Translations under genes and position numbers: made by a program
Assembly: GCA_002633005.1 (NCBI GenBank)
Contig: NMRA01000157.1
Location: 1-62,000, forward strand
DNA: 62,000 nucleotides
Direction: 5' to 3'
Origin: Phoronis australis
Lineage: Eukaryota > Phoronida > Phoronidae
Shown here: positions 1-54,754 of the stretch, piece by piece
Layout of the letters: the number at the start of each line of letters is the position of its first letter
Position numbering within the stretch: position 1 is the stretch's first letter
Notes under the pieces: generated by a model
What the model was told of the DNA's origin: nothing
Databases searched by the model: none
The model's input: the letters and a program-made list of their open reading frames with translations, nothing else

Positions 1-1141
1 AAATTAGACCGGGGAAGGAGGCCAAAAACGGCGGTTTAGCTAGTTGTCCCTTCCTGGTTATCTCTTCCTGATACTACTTAATTGTGTCATACCTCTATGT
101 ATTTTATTTTCATTGATGAATTTTTTACAACCCAGATATAATGCTTCGCGATTTCTGGGTTTGTCATTATTTCTTTGTATGTTCTGTGTATTCTTCAATA
201 AATATTTTTCACTTTAAAAAAATTACCCCAATATTGCAACTCTCATCCTCTCCTCTCTAAAGCCAAATGTACACTGCCCACCCAAGTGTATGGAAAACAA
301 GCCAGCACACACACCAGTTCATACACAAATGTGGGTCAGGTGATATGCAAATCTCATTCAGCCTACAAACAGCTATGGATAAACATGTGGTCATGAGGCT
401 CCCTGAGATAAAAAACGTAAAATATTTTACAGTTGGGTATAAATAACACTTCTCTCATTATCGTCTATAAGAAAATTGGAATGATATCCCAATTTCAGAA
501 TAATGTCTTGAAAAATGACCTGTCTTCATCAACAGGTTATAATAGTTACTGTAATTTGCACCTTTCAAACATTCTCACTGGCAATTTTTAATCAACCACC
601 AATGCACTGTACATTTTGTTACTGTTTTTCATTGTAGTTCTCATGTAGTATTAGGTAACAGCATGTCTTGAAATGCCAATGCAGTATCCGCATCACGCGT
701 GTTTATGCACTGACCAAAAGGTTAGTGTGCAGTCATGTGACGCGGATATTATAGGAAATATATTTGGGCAAGAAGTGTGGGTTAAATTTTAATTGTCGTG
801 TGTTGGCCTTGATTGCTTCGCTGGCTTATAACATTGCCCAATAGAAAAGAATTTAGCATAAAATATTATTGAAATTGCCGTCAAGTAAATATATCAGATC
901 AGTGTGTGTTATACCATTAAACCTGAACTGTAATGGCAGTGGCAATGTGGCTTTTGTCAGATCGCGTGTGGTGTAAGTAAGATGATGTTGCAGTTTGAAG
1001 AAAGTTCTGTATGGTACCGTAAACAAGTTTCTGAATGACTGATTGTTGGCTGGTAGGAACAGCAAGTCAATACGGGAAATTTGTGTTGAACATTTGTCTC
1101 TGGATGTCTTGTAAATGAAAAGAATCACTGAGATACTAGAT

Positions 1142-1200
1142 TTTGTTGGAGGCAGACGTTTCGGCCTGGTCTACCAGGCGTTTGGCGATGTCTGAAGTAT
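1142..1200 (-). repeat. retroelement-like fragment with a 16-bp palindromic hairpin
   Basis: Positions 1164-1179 read GCCTGGTCTACCAGGC, a six-base-pair stem with a four-base loop, nested inside CAGAC...GTCTG arms. On the minus strand the stretch reads as open coding sequence (SDIAKRLVDQAETSASN) and continues into a 91-codon open frame (853-1128). This looks like the 3' part of a degraded interspersed element; the family is not determined. Confidence 0.3.
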
Positions 1201-2615
1201 TTCCGGCAATTCGCTTGGTAAGGATGTCTGTGTAAAGGGGAGGTAACTACACACCACTTTCTAGATTCAACAGGGTGAGCTGGGTCCTGATTTTGATGGA
1301 TTACTTGATTTGCTGGGCATACTTAAGTTCTGTCGGTGATCTTATTTATGCATCCGTCTCAGGATCACAACTAACGAGTGGGAGACAGGATTATGGGTGC
1401 AAATATGCCATAAAGGCTGAAAAGAGCCAAAATACTAACGAACACCCCTATCCATCAAGGCACTATGTAATTAACAAATTCATTGAATGTAACACTAAAA
1501 CAATAAATATGAAACGCTAACTTACACTTTTGGCAGGTCATTGCAAAACAGCAAAGGGGTAGCCATGTTGAATACAATGCAAGCATCAGGAGGCGTCACC
1601 GTAGGGTCCAAACGACTGCTTGTCGCAGTACAAATTTGTTAGATGGTCTGTCCCTGTACTTCACTACTGAAAATCCTAACTTGATACTCAGGGAATAATG
1701 CGTTGGGATGGCAGTTTTTGTGAAGCAATGCATATTTTGGTTAGGCAATCATGCTTGCGTTTAATGTTCATTTAAGTCACATTACGTTTATTTGCATATA
1801 ATGTTCATGTATTGAGTAGAAAACTGAACATTGACCTGTGAATTTTTCATGTTTGCTCTGCTAGTGACATAGTTTTTACATGATAACATGCTATTTTTTA
1901 CACAAATTGCATGCTTCTTGAACAAATTACACACTTTTCTTAGCTCGCAGAATGTAGAATTCTAACCTGGGTGTGCTGGTTCCTCACTGCATGCCACTTA
2001 CCGATTACCATGGGCCCTTGCCATACATTGATATGCTAACCAAGCTTTGTAGCACCCTGTTTCTAAGCCAGTTGAAGTGAGAGGTCTTTATCCTACGGAA
2101 ACTTTACACATTTGAAGTTAATTTTAAAAATCCAACCCAGTTAAAAAGCTTGACATTTACTATGTTACAGTCAACAATTGAGATTTGTATGTTTCAAATA
2201 GATTCAAATGGATGTTGCTCCCCCTAATAAGAAATAATTTTTGGTGAGAAGCTGATGACCATTACCTTATTAACTTTTTGTTGACGATATTTGTATATAT
2301 AAGTCAACGTTTTAAAACTTTGGTGCATTATCAAGAGAATGTAAAGACTTGGTATGTTTGCACTCAGAATGGGGCAGCACTGGTCAGTGTTCAGGCGTTA
2401 TCTGTAATCAGGTAATGAGAATGTTTACCTACTGTCATCTGTCAAACTACTTGATTGACGTAGTATGATGGTGAATAGATGAAACAACTAGTTTTGTTAC
2501 TTTGTATGTTGCTCCAGCCACTGTCACGCAGATGAGTGCCACTGTGGCACTGGTCCCCTGACACCTGAGCATTTACTGCAGAGCTGCCCTACTTTCAATA
2601 CCCAAGGGGTGAGAC

Positions 2616-2798
2616 ATGGCCCAGTCTGGTGGAACTCAAGGTAAAACCGTGGGGCCTGACGGCATCGTTGCGGCAAACTGCAGACTTCGCCCAAAAGACC
2701 AGACTGACTATCTGAGCTACATGGCCGGGAATGCTGAAGAAGAAGAAGAAGTTGCTACTCCTACTGGAAATGATGGAAATAATGAACCCGCCTTGTAG
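2616..2798 (+). CDS. 60-codon ORF of unknown function inside the ATM locus
   Basis: An intact ATG-to-TAG ORF with a favourable start context (GAGACATGG) and noticeably higher GC than its surroundings. The product is hydrophilic: a Gly-rich start, then VGPDGIVAANCRLRPKDQ, a DYLSYMAGN segment, a run of five Glu and a polar tail. No membrane segment or signal peptide is visible. The stop is doubled (TAGTAG), and AATAAA follows within about 25 nt, with another about 45 nt later. This would suit a very short 3' UTR or a retroposed gene copy. It lies on the same strand as ATM, 150 bases before the first recognised ATM exon. I do not recognise the family; it could be a nested retrogene or the last exon of an overlapping transcript. 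Confidence 0.35.
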   Translation: MAQSGGTQGKTVGPDGIVAANCRLRPKDQTDYLSYMAGNAEEEEEVATPTGNDGNNEPAL

Positions 2799-2948
2799 TA
2801 GTTGTGCAACTCGTGATACAATAAATGGGTGCTTATCTATGCATCAAGTTGTCTCTAATTGAAAAATAAAACAGGTCGTAGCCTGCAGTTTGGTCTTTTT
2901 TTGCTATAAACTATTTTTTGATGGTGGCAATTACTCTTTTTATTGCAG

Positions 2949-46899
<43,951 letters not shown>

Positions 46900-47237
46900 A
46901 AGAGTGACAACTATTTTGTAGAGGTGTTGAGTGCAACTGATATTAATTTGTATATTGCAGCATGACTTCCACATATTAAATCTGCTTTAGACTGTTTGTT
47001 ATTGCTTGAGATCAGTATCAACAAGTTGGATTGACTGGAAAATATTAACCAAAGGTAGTCTCATCACTGAACACTAAATGGCGCTACAAGTTGCTACATT
47101 GAGACTCCAAATATTGACAATTGCCACCTCAGGTAACAGATCTCTAAAAAGCCTTTTCACTGATATGTCCACATGATTGCCTGCTGTGTATTAACTAGCT
47201 CGCCTCAATCAAGTTTGAAGTGATGTCAAAAAATAAA
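46900..47237 (+). other. ATM: probable ATM 3' UTR with polyadenylation signal
   Basis: Follows the ATM stop. The first AATAAA is at 47232-47237, so a short 3' UTR of about 340 bases is plausible. Further AATAAA hexamers at 48604-48609 and near 48698 would allow a longer one. Confidence 0.45.
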
Positions 47238-47280
47238 CTATTGCACACTAATTTTGCAGATTTGCTTCAATTCAACTTAA

Positions 47281-47310
47281 AAAATTAGATTTAAAAGTAA
47301 ATCTAATTTT
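47281..47310. other. perfect hairpin, 13-bp arms and 4-base loop
   Basis: AAAATTAGATTTA, loop AAAG, then TAAATCTAATTTT. Lies about 45 bases after the first ATM polyadenylation hexamer. It could be a structured 3'-end element or a miniature terminal inverted repeat. Confidence 0.6.
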
Positions 47311-47904
47311 CAGTCGTAGCAATGATTAAGAACAAAATTCTTTAGCCCGTAATCCACACTGTTCTTCGTGTCAGATTTCGGCCCACTTCATCTGTAAATC
47401 ATTGACGACATGTTTTCATCTGGCCTATTTTCTCCCATGTATTTCTGCAAGCAAAATGTACAGTTTAACAGTTTAATTCAGTTGAGATGTTGAATCCTTT
47501 GTTTTATATGTTGATACTGTACACGCCAAGAGTAATCGCACAAAATGCCACGTTTCGTCATGACTGTTGAATGACGCTTGTACTCGGCCATCATGACGGA
47601 ATTCTGGGTCATTTTGTCTCATTATTTTTATCGTGTGCTGTTAAGTTCGAAACACTGTTTGGGTTTGCGTTAAGGTCCGAAAATGTTTCTCTGAAACTTT
47701 TCCATTTAGCCTTGATAAGAATGACCTTACAATTAATACGAACTCAAAAATCACTAGGGGGCGCTAGTGTAAGAAGGATCTCGTAGAANATACATGCATT
47801 CTGATAATGATGTGGGACCCTGATGCTGACTGTGAACTCCTTGCTGCTCTAGATCTGTCTGTATGTTAAAAAGTGGGAAAGATTGATGTACTTCTGATGT
47901 TATG

Positions 47905-48240
47905 TAGGACCCTAGAAAAAAGTCCATGTTTGACTATCTTAGGAAAATTATGTCAGAAATGACTGTTGAATGAAACTTTCACAATATTATGCTTCACGCA
48001 TTATTCTCTAGAACCCTGTTAGAAGTTGTTTTTAAAATATTTTACGTTTGCATGAGGGGCTAATAAAAGTAGGACTTCATAACTTTCATAAAATGAAATA
48101 TCTAAGAAACCTGACAGCATTCTTGACAATTTGCTCTGTTGTTGATAACGTTTTGCTATCAACGCTCCTTTCCTTTTCGCAACATCAATTTTATTAAAAA
48201 GTCACAGTCATGTAACCCAATTAATGTCAGATTCATAAAT
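47905..48240 (+). repeat. interspersed repeat family C, copy 2
   Basis: Diverged match to 41110-41520, clearest at TTGCATGAGGGGCTAATAAA...TAGGACTTCAT. Located in the ATM 3' flank, so the family is not intron-specific. Confidence 0.55.
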
Positions 48241-49351
48241 AGTCCTAAATCAATTTTACAGGCTTTTTACTTTCAAAAAATATATTTTTTTACTTACTAA
48301 TAGTTAAAATCTAAGTTTTGTAGATATTTAGCTATTGCAGACTTGTCATGAAGGCCCTACATAACCTAAATTATAAGTTATGCACTATTTTTGATTCATG
48401 CATAATCATTGCAATTCATCTTGTAATGCAACGTAAAACAGTGTTGTTTAATAGTGCACGACCGTATTTTGTATATATTTGTAGATTGCGCAGCATGCTT
48501 CCTCTAGTTAGCAGTTCCACTTACCAAGGAATTGCTGAGTTCGTTGTTAAAACGTAGTCTTGTTAGTCTTCCAATAACTTCTTGGAATCTTGCTATGTTC
48601 TGCAATAAAGTTTATTTTGTTACTGGAAAATTGTCGTGCATTTAATATTGTTTTAAATGCTCTGTGTGTATAAACTGGTCCATTTACTAACTGAAAAAAT
48701 AAAGAACACGGTATTAAACGGCCAACAATTCCTTTTGAAGGCACAAATTTCACGGAAATGCGCTGAAGTTGTAAAAACTTCGATAGGACCTTATATATTT
48801 CATGGCAAGCCTAGAGCAAATATGAGGTCCTTCAAATGTAGTTTATATATTAAGTAAAAAACCTTAAATTGGCGCAAGGGGCGACCACAAATTTTTAACA
48901 GTCACAATGTAGCCGAATGAAGCTCTAATTTGGTTGTGTTGAAAGCACAGACTTCAAGTTTCAATAAATAAGTTTGAGGTCACGAACTGGGCTTACAAGA
49001 AATTCAAAACATGCAGACTATAGTATATATTGTGTACAATGTTATGCAAATCCTAGAATAAAAACTTTTAAAAAAGATTCCAAGCAAAACTAAGGTTTTT
49101 GATATGGCACAGCATGTGACCTTATAGTAGACCTCCTGCTGCAATCCAAGTTTAAACTAATTCCTTTCTGCTTGTAAATACACCAGTGCACAGTGTACTA
49201 CCAATAACCGATGTACGAAAGCCTTTAACATCCAGCTCATGCAAATAAAACACCCTTGTATTTATCACCTATGAAACAAATACACAAACTGACAAAAAGG
49301 GAAACCATTCACGAACCCATACGTACACACAACATGGACAAATAAAGTAAT

Positions 49352-49542
49352 TGGCAATATTGCCTTTTTTCATTTTGCAAGGGCTTCTAATGATGTGAGT
49401 GCCCCAATCTTTCTAAAATATTGCTATGGTACAGACCTTGAATGTGCAAAAGCATTACTTAAGTGGGAAATTATGGAAAAAATGAAAAAATAAAATTTCA
49501 TGTATCTACCATGTCGAGTCCAAAATTGGTGAGATTTTAGCG
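49352..49542 (+). repeat. interspersed repeat family A, copy 3
   Basis: Contains CATTTTGCAAGGGCTTCTAA, a TTGCTATGGTACAGACCTTGAA block, AAAATGAAAAAATAAAATTTC and terminal TTGGTGAGATTTTA, in the same order as 4733-4925 and 52305-52510. Confidence 0.55.
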
Positions 49543-49684
49543 GACATCTTTCAACTTTCCCGTGTGTTCACTTGAGGTAACCACTATATGTGGGTGATTG
49601 AACAGCCTTGCCCCAGCTTGTTCATTGGACTGGCGCAGGTGGGCCTGGTGTCTTGCTAAGACGACTACATGTACTACAGGCATG

Positions 49685-52600
49685 TCATAATGCAGTACTC
49701 GCCTGTTTTGACCCATCCTGCTCATTAGCCTGTCCCAGGTGGGCCTTGTGTCCGGGCAAGATGACCAGGTTGGTTGGGGTACCTTCCACTTGTAACAATT
49801 GAATCATTGTTGAGAGAAACGGGTCGCAGATCTCTTTGTAGCCAGGCAATGACGGATAGTCGTCCAGTACTAAAAGAAAATGCCCGGGTTAAAGCACTGA
49901 AAATCAATTACAACTTAATATTGCACTTTTTTAATTAATCATGTTTACAGCATTTCAAGAAATTTTCAAAGCTCCCTTTTGATCTAACTTTCCATGATGA
50001 CACACACAAAATTTATTTTCCATCCACTACAAATATGCAAAAATTATACAATCTGGTAAGGTTAAAAACAGCACAGCTGGGACTGGTCTGCACCTGACTC
50101 ATTTTTGATACCAGTGTCTCGAACAAAAAACAGACCAGAAACTGTTAAGCTACTTTGTGTTGTAGACACTGCAATGACATCAACATCAACTACTTGTATT
50201 CATACACATGTATAGATATGACGCATCATACTACTGATACAAGAACCTAGTAGAAAAACAAGACATCACAACATATCACCACACATAACAAGCCAACCGA
50301 GTGACCACTCTTATTCGCGAAATTCTTGCATGTGTGGAAAACAACACACACTTGTTTCATAAACATTGAGATAGGCACGTCAAACAGTATTAACAAGCAA
50401 TCTCAACACCAAGGACTTCATTAAATTTAAAAGAGTGGACTACTTAGTGTAACAGGGCCCAGGTGGCAGAACACGTCTTCGTTGCCAAACAACCAATCAC
50501 AAGCCACTTACTCCGTTCTGTGAAGAAGCAGTTTTCAAATAGTTCATCCTGTTGTCGCTTTGGTAAGTCAAGTTTGAGAGATGACAGTAGTATTATCCTT
50601 TCTACTTTCCTGAAGAGTAACGGACGAAACGATGGGAACATTAAACAAAAGGCTACCACTGATGATGCACAAAGCAGGGAAGTTGAGATGGTCTATGCTC
50701 CAAATCGAGCAACGCCTGGGGAAATCTCACCAGTTCAGGACACAGTTTTGGAGGCAAATGAAATTTAGTTTATTAATAATTTCATTTAGTTTAATTTCAT
50801 TTTCTCATAAAAGATAAGTACCATCAAAACAAAGCTGCACTATTTTCAGGTTCTGTACCATAGCTAACATCATACAAAATTGTGGACATTCGCAAAAATG
50901 TTAGAAGGCAGTGAAAATGAAAAGTGGCAATTTTGACAATTATTTTTGTCCAGAAAACTAACAAAATTTTACCATACCACTACCCCTAATATAACAGCAC
51001 TACAATTTGGCAACAAAATTTAAGGCTCAAAAATATTAAGCTTCTATAACAGGCACTTGCAGTATAGAACATGAGATCTGTAATGATGAGTCAGTAAATT
51101 TTAAGCAGCTTACCATTTGGCACACAGATCCAGAAATGCGTTGGCAACATAATGGCACTTGTTACCCGGCAATACGGTATTTATTACCACGATGGAAAAC
51201 TGGAATTGAGAAACATTTCAAACAAAGCAATAGAGCACGGGTGGAACACACATTTTTTTAAACATTTTGATTCAATTTGATTCTGTTTAGGAGGAACTTG
51301 AATACTTGAAACAACATTTCAGAAAAAAGTGCATAAAGTACTATGTATTATCTGAAACTTTCATTTGAATCTGGTCAGCCCTTTGTGATATACGAAGTTA
51401 GCGAAATTTAGATATGTTTCTAGTATCCAACATAACCTTACTATAATATGCAAAACTAAGTCTTATGTCTCTTTAATTTCAGTTGTAAACAAAAATACGA
51501 GGTGATAATAAGTTTTGTAACAAAATTCTCTTAGACTAGTTTGGGACTGTCTCAGTGAAAAATTAGTAGGAGCTTGTACCAAATTTTAGAAATAGCTGTT
51601 TCAATTTCAAGAAGTACATGTATGAGAAAATCAGGAAAATTTGAGTGTCTGAAATTTTGAAATTGACATAGTAGTGCATTACCAGCTACGCATCTTTCAA
51701 ATAAATGGTTAGATTGAGATATAAGGTTAATATGCTAATATCGCCCATGTCCCGAACCATAACATGGCTTGAACTTCAGTCTCAAAGTTTAGAGATTGTC
51801 CCAAACTGGAGATTTTTTTACTGTACTTAAGGTCAAATAGGAAACAGTATTATGAATTTTCACTAAGAACGAACAGTCTATACAAGGGTGGACACAATCT
51901 GCTATGCGCCAAGATTTTTTGCACACGAGTACCATTCAACTTGATAGAACAAGTTAGAACGTTACTCCAACAAAAGTTTGGTATTATAACAAAGCACAGT
52001 TCAAAGAAACTAAAACTGAACAATGAGGAATTGCACTCAATACAAACCATAAACAGAAACACAAAATTAATTCAATTAACACACACGTATGGTTAAAATC
52101 AAGTTTGGCACACAGCATGGGATTCTTGCTCTGGACGAAATTGTGGTGGAACACAATACGCTCATGTCTGGAAACAGCCTTGGTTAAGTCTACAATCTAA
52201 CATTAGATGACTAATGATAAGCGGCTGAGACTTAATGTGCTTTTTCTCCTATTGCATGCATTTTGTGTAATGTTACGGTAAAATCCCATCAGCTTCGAAC
52301 AAGTGCTAAAATTGCCTTTTTCATTTTTCAAGGGCTTCTAACTTTAATAATTTCTCGAACAATATTCATTTGTAAAACGGTAGCTATTGAACATGCCTTG
52401 AAGATGGAAAATCATTAATTTGGTACTATGTATCTTTCATGCAAAAAATGAGAAATAAAATTTCACTTGTCGGCCATATTGTGTCCTGAACTGGTGAGAT
52501 TTTACTGCAGCGTGCAGTGCAAAAAATCCTATTTAAAATTTGCTTGCATAATTACTGGATCTTCAGCCATTTTCAAAAAGGCATCGGGGTACTGAGACTA

Positions 52601-54754
52601 GTGAGAATTTTACAATTTCACAGAATGCAGCTAGGTCCAATGAATAGTCAGATGAGCTGTTTTTCGAGATGACATTTTAAGATGTACATCCACTTTGCAA
52701 ATTTGGTTACCCAAAGACAATTCAATTAGTTAATTTTTTCAAATTACATTATCAAAATAATAAATTTATTCTACAATTTTTCAGATTTAAAAACCATACA
52801 AGATCAATGTATCCAATGTTGCCTTAATTTGAATTAAGAATTAGAACGACCGATCATTTTTGTGTGACAAACAGACAAGTATGCAAGCAGACATCTGAAC
52901 GAGAATGTGAATCTTCATACAAAACTTACACCTAAGTCCTCTTGACCCTGTAAGAAACAGTGATCGTAAGTATTTGTAGAGCGTTTCATGAACACTATGA
53001 TCTATTATACAATGCAGGGATGAAATAGGAGAGTAACAGAGGATCCAGACTATATGCCAACTGTAAACCTTGACCTCTTTTAACAGCAGTGTTATGAGTG
53101 ACTTTCAGTCGTACCAAGGAAAGGGGAAATTTGGGGTCATCTGCAAGTGAAAGTGTATAACAGTTATGAGTGTAACGCAGCAAGACTTTCTGATGCGAAA
53201 CATGCTTCCTTCGAGAAAATGCGAAATGTGTGAGTTTGAACCAACTTCTTTCACACATCTCTAAGCTAATGTTTGTCAAATCAATGTCAGCATCACTTAC
53301 GTGAAGAAATATTATGCAAAACTGCCTGTGTTTAGATTACCTGTGTTTAGATTGCCTGTGTTTAGATAGCCTGTGTTTAGATTGCCTGTGTTTAGATTGC
53401 TCCAACAATTTCTGAAAGTCACTCTGCAGCTCTTCAACTGGCAATATGCTTAATTATAATTGTTGTTAAAAAGAGTGCAGGTGGTCTGATGTTTTTTTGT
53501 GATAGATCAGATATGCGCCAGCTAGAGTTGGGTCCACAGCACAAAACCCTTGAGCGAAACTCAGAGAATTGAGCATCAGATTCTTCGTGAATTCAAAGTA
53601 ATTTTCGAACTTAGATAAGAAATTCATAAGATTTTTTTGTCATGAGCTTTACGGCACCATCCAGGTGTTTGTTCCTAAACCTAGTATGAAAAATGAACAA
53701 GACCCCCACTGGATGCTCAGATGTTTCGACATCTCGGTACATCGATCAGGACATATTGGACTATCCATGAAACCTGACGTATTGTTATCGTTACCTCTTC
53801 ATATTTACAGTTGAGAACCTGGAGTGGACGGAATTCCTGCTCAAAGGGAAGTGGTTTTGTGTCCCGTTCACAGGCTGGTGCATTCTGGGCCACTTCTGGC
53901 ACAGCGATGCCGTAGTACTCAATTCTCATGTCAAGGCCAAGTAACGCACGGCTGAAACAAACATTATTGAAAATAATGGAGATTTAACAGCTTACATTAC
54001 AAAGCGTGCTTGATAACAGTAAGATTTCGCCAATTTCCATCAAAAACAATTGCCAGGATTAATCTTTTATCATTTTCAAAAGGTTCTAATTTTGTTGTGA
54101 AGAGAAATGATGCCCACATACGAGTGCACATCATAGCGGCTGTGCAGAAATAGAGCTCACCATCATATTAGCATTCATGGCCAGGAATGAGGAGGAATCT
54201 AATGAAGAGCATGGCGCGAACGTCACTTGACCTCAGTGATGGGTCAATCCCAGCCATTTTCAAATTAGATGTCAATGACGCAGGGTTCTCCCAATGCAAA
54301 TAGCAAACTTATTTTCATGTCTAAATCTTTATTTCGCCTGTTTCACAGAAATTTTCTATACAATGGTTATGTAGAAGACATTACTTTCACTTGTGAAGGA
54401 AGACGTATCAGTTTTATAACAAAAAAACAACACTTAGAAGTTTGTTTGTGATGTAAAGCAGATTAAAAATCCGGCAGCGCCATGTTTGAATACATGAAGC
54501 AATAACACTTTTGCTGGTAAATCATATTTGACCATACTACTTTTACCATAAACTATTGAGCACCCAACCTTTTAGATGAACTCATTATCAAGATTTCAAG
54601 TATAAAATTAACTGCAGATTTGGTTGCTTGTGATTATCAACATCAGCACATGACTTCAACCAACCAACCTTCCAGCTGCACAAATGTCTGTGTATCCAAG
54701 GATAACCGTCTTCCTCAGATAAACTTCTCCAAGTTCTACTTGTTCCATGCTTAT
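49685..54754 (-). CDS. five-exon gene, ~201 aa, unidentified (possible proteasome-assembly-chaperone-like fold)
   Basis: Minus-strand exons in transcript order: 54754-54669, 53951-53795, 51199-51114, 50609-50512 and 49869-49685. All have AG acceptors and GT donors, and the phases (2, 0, 2, 1) fit at every junction. They total 612 nt, ending TGA at 49687-49685. The likely start is the ATG six bases into the first listed exon (AGCATGG context; MEQVELGEVYLRKTV), so a 5'-UTR exon lies upstream. Later segments read LLGLDMRIEYYGIAVPEVAQ, VVINTVLPGNKCHYVANAF, KVERIILLSSLKLDL and TPTNLVILPGHKAHLG. There is no signal peptide or membrane span. The pattern of strand, helix, then a VERIILLSSLK strand and a late aliphatic strand recalls PSMG1/PSMG2 chaperones. 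That is inference; an extra phase-0 exon between 53795 and 51199 is possible. Confidence 0.6.
52305..52510 (+). repeat. interspersed repeat family A, copy 4
   Basis: TTTTTCATTTTTCAAGGGCT, ACGGTAGCTATTGAACATGC, CCTTGAAGATGG, AAATTTCACTTGTCGG and terminal CTGGTGAGATTTTAC. Partial relatives lie at about 45770-45850, 46425-46560, 50925-50985 and 54015-54110. Intronic in the minus-strand gene. Confidence 0.55.
53325..53399 (+). repeat. 15-bp tandem repeat, five copies
   Basis: Five head-to-tail copies of CCTGTGTTTAGATTG with single-base variants in the last positions of copies 1 and 3. In an intron of the minus-strand gene; recent by its low divergence. Confidence 0.95.

Larger units (their letters stand above)
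1..2948. other. presumed 5' intron of ATM; no ATM exon recognised
   Basis: No stretch here matches the N-terminal ~270 residues of ATM, so I read it as intron or 5' flank. It contains a plus-strand AATAAA at about 199-204 with a T-rich then A-rich flank, a retroelement-like minus-strand fragment around 850-1200 and the short ORF at 2616-2798. A stretch before a GTAATG donor at about 2395 is open in one frame but not ATM-like. Confidence 0.5.
47311..49684. other. intergenic region between ATM and the minus-strand gene
   Basis: No gene recognised. Holds repeat C copy 2 (47905-48240), repeat A copy 3 (49352-49542), one unresolved base (N) near 47789 and several plus-strand AATAAA hexamers. Open frames of 60-70 codons here show no recognisable protein. 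Confidence 0.5.

Noticed and set aside
853-1128. 91-codon minus-strand ORF
   Set aside because: No recognisable domain; it adjoins the retroelement-like fragment at 1142-1200 and is more likely repeat-derived than a gene.
1142-1200. Hammerhead ribozyme (stem-loop followed by CGAAAC on the minus strand)
   Set aside because: The hairpin and GAAA are suggestive, but the required CUGAUGA core is absent; the stretch also reads as coding on the minus strand.
2330-2396. Possible missing ATM exon before a GTAATG donor
   Set aside because: A short open frame exists, but there is no good acceptor, the translation does not match ATM's N-terminus, and the phase cannot be tested.
50463-50768. 101-codon plus-strand ORF starting MAEHVFVAKQ
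   Set aside because: It is antisense to a well-supported minus-strand exon (50512-50609) and has no recognised homology or plus-strand gene context.
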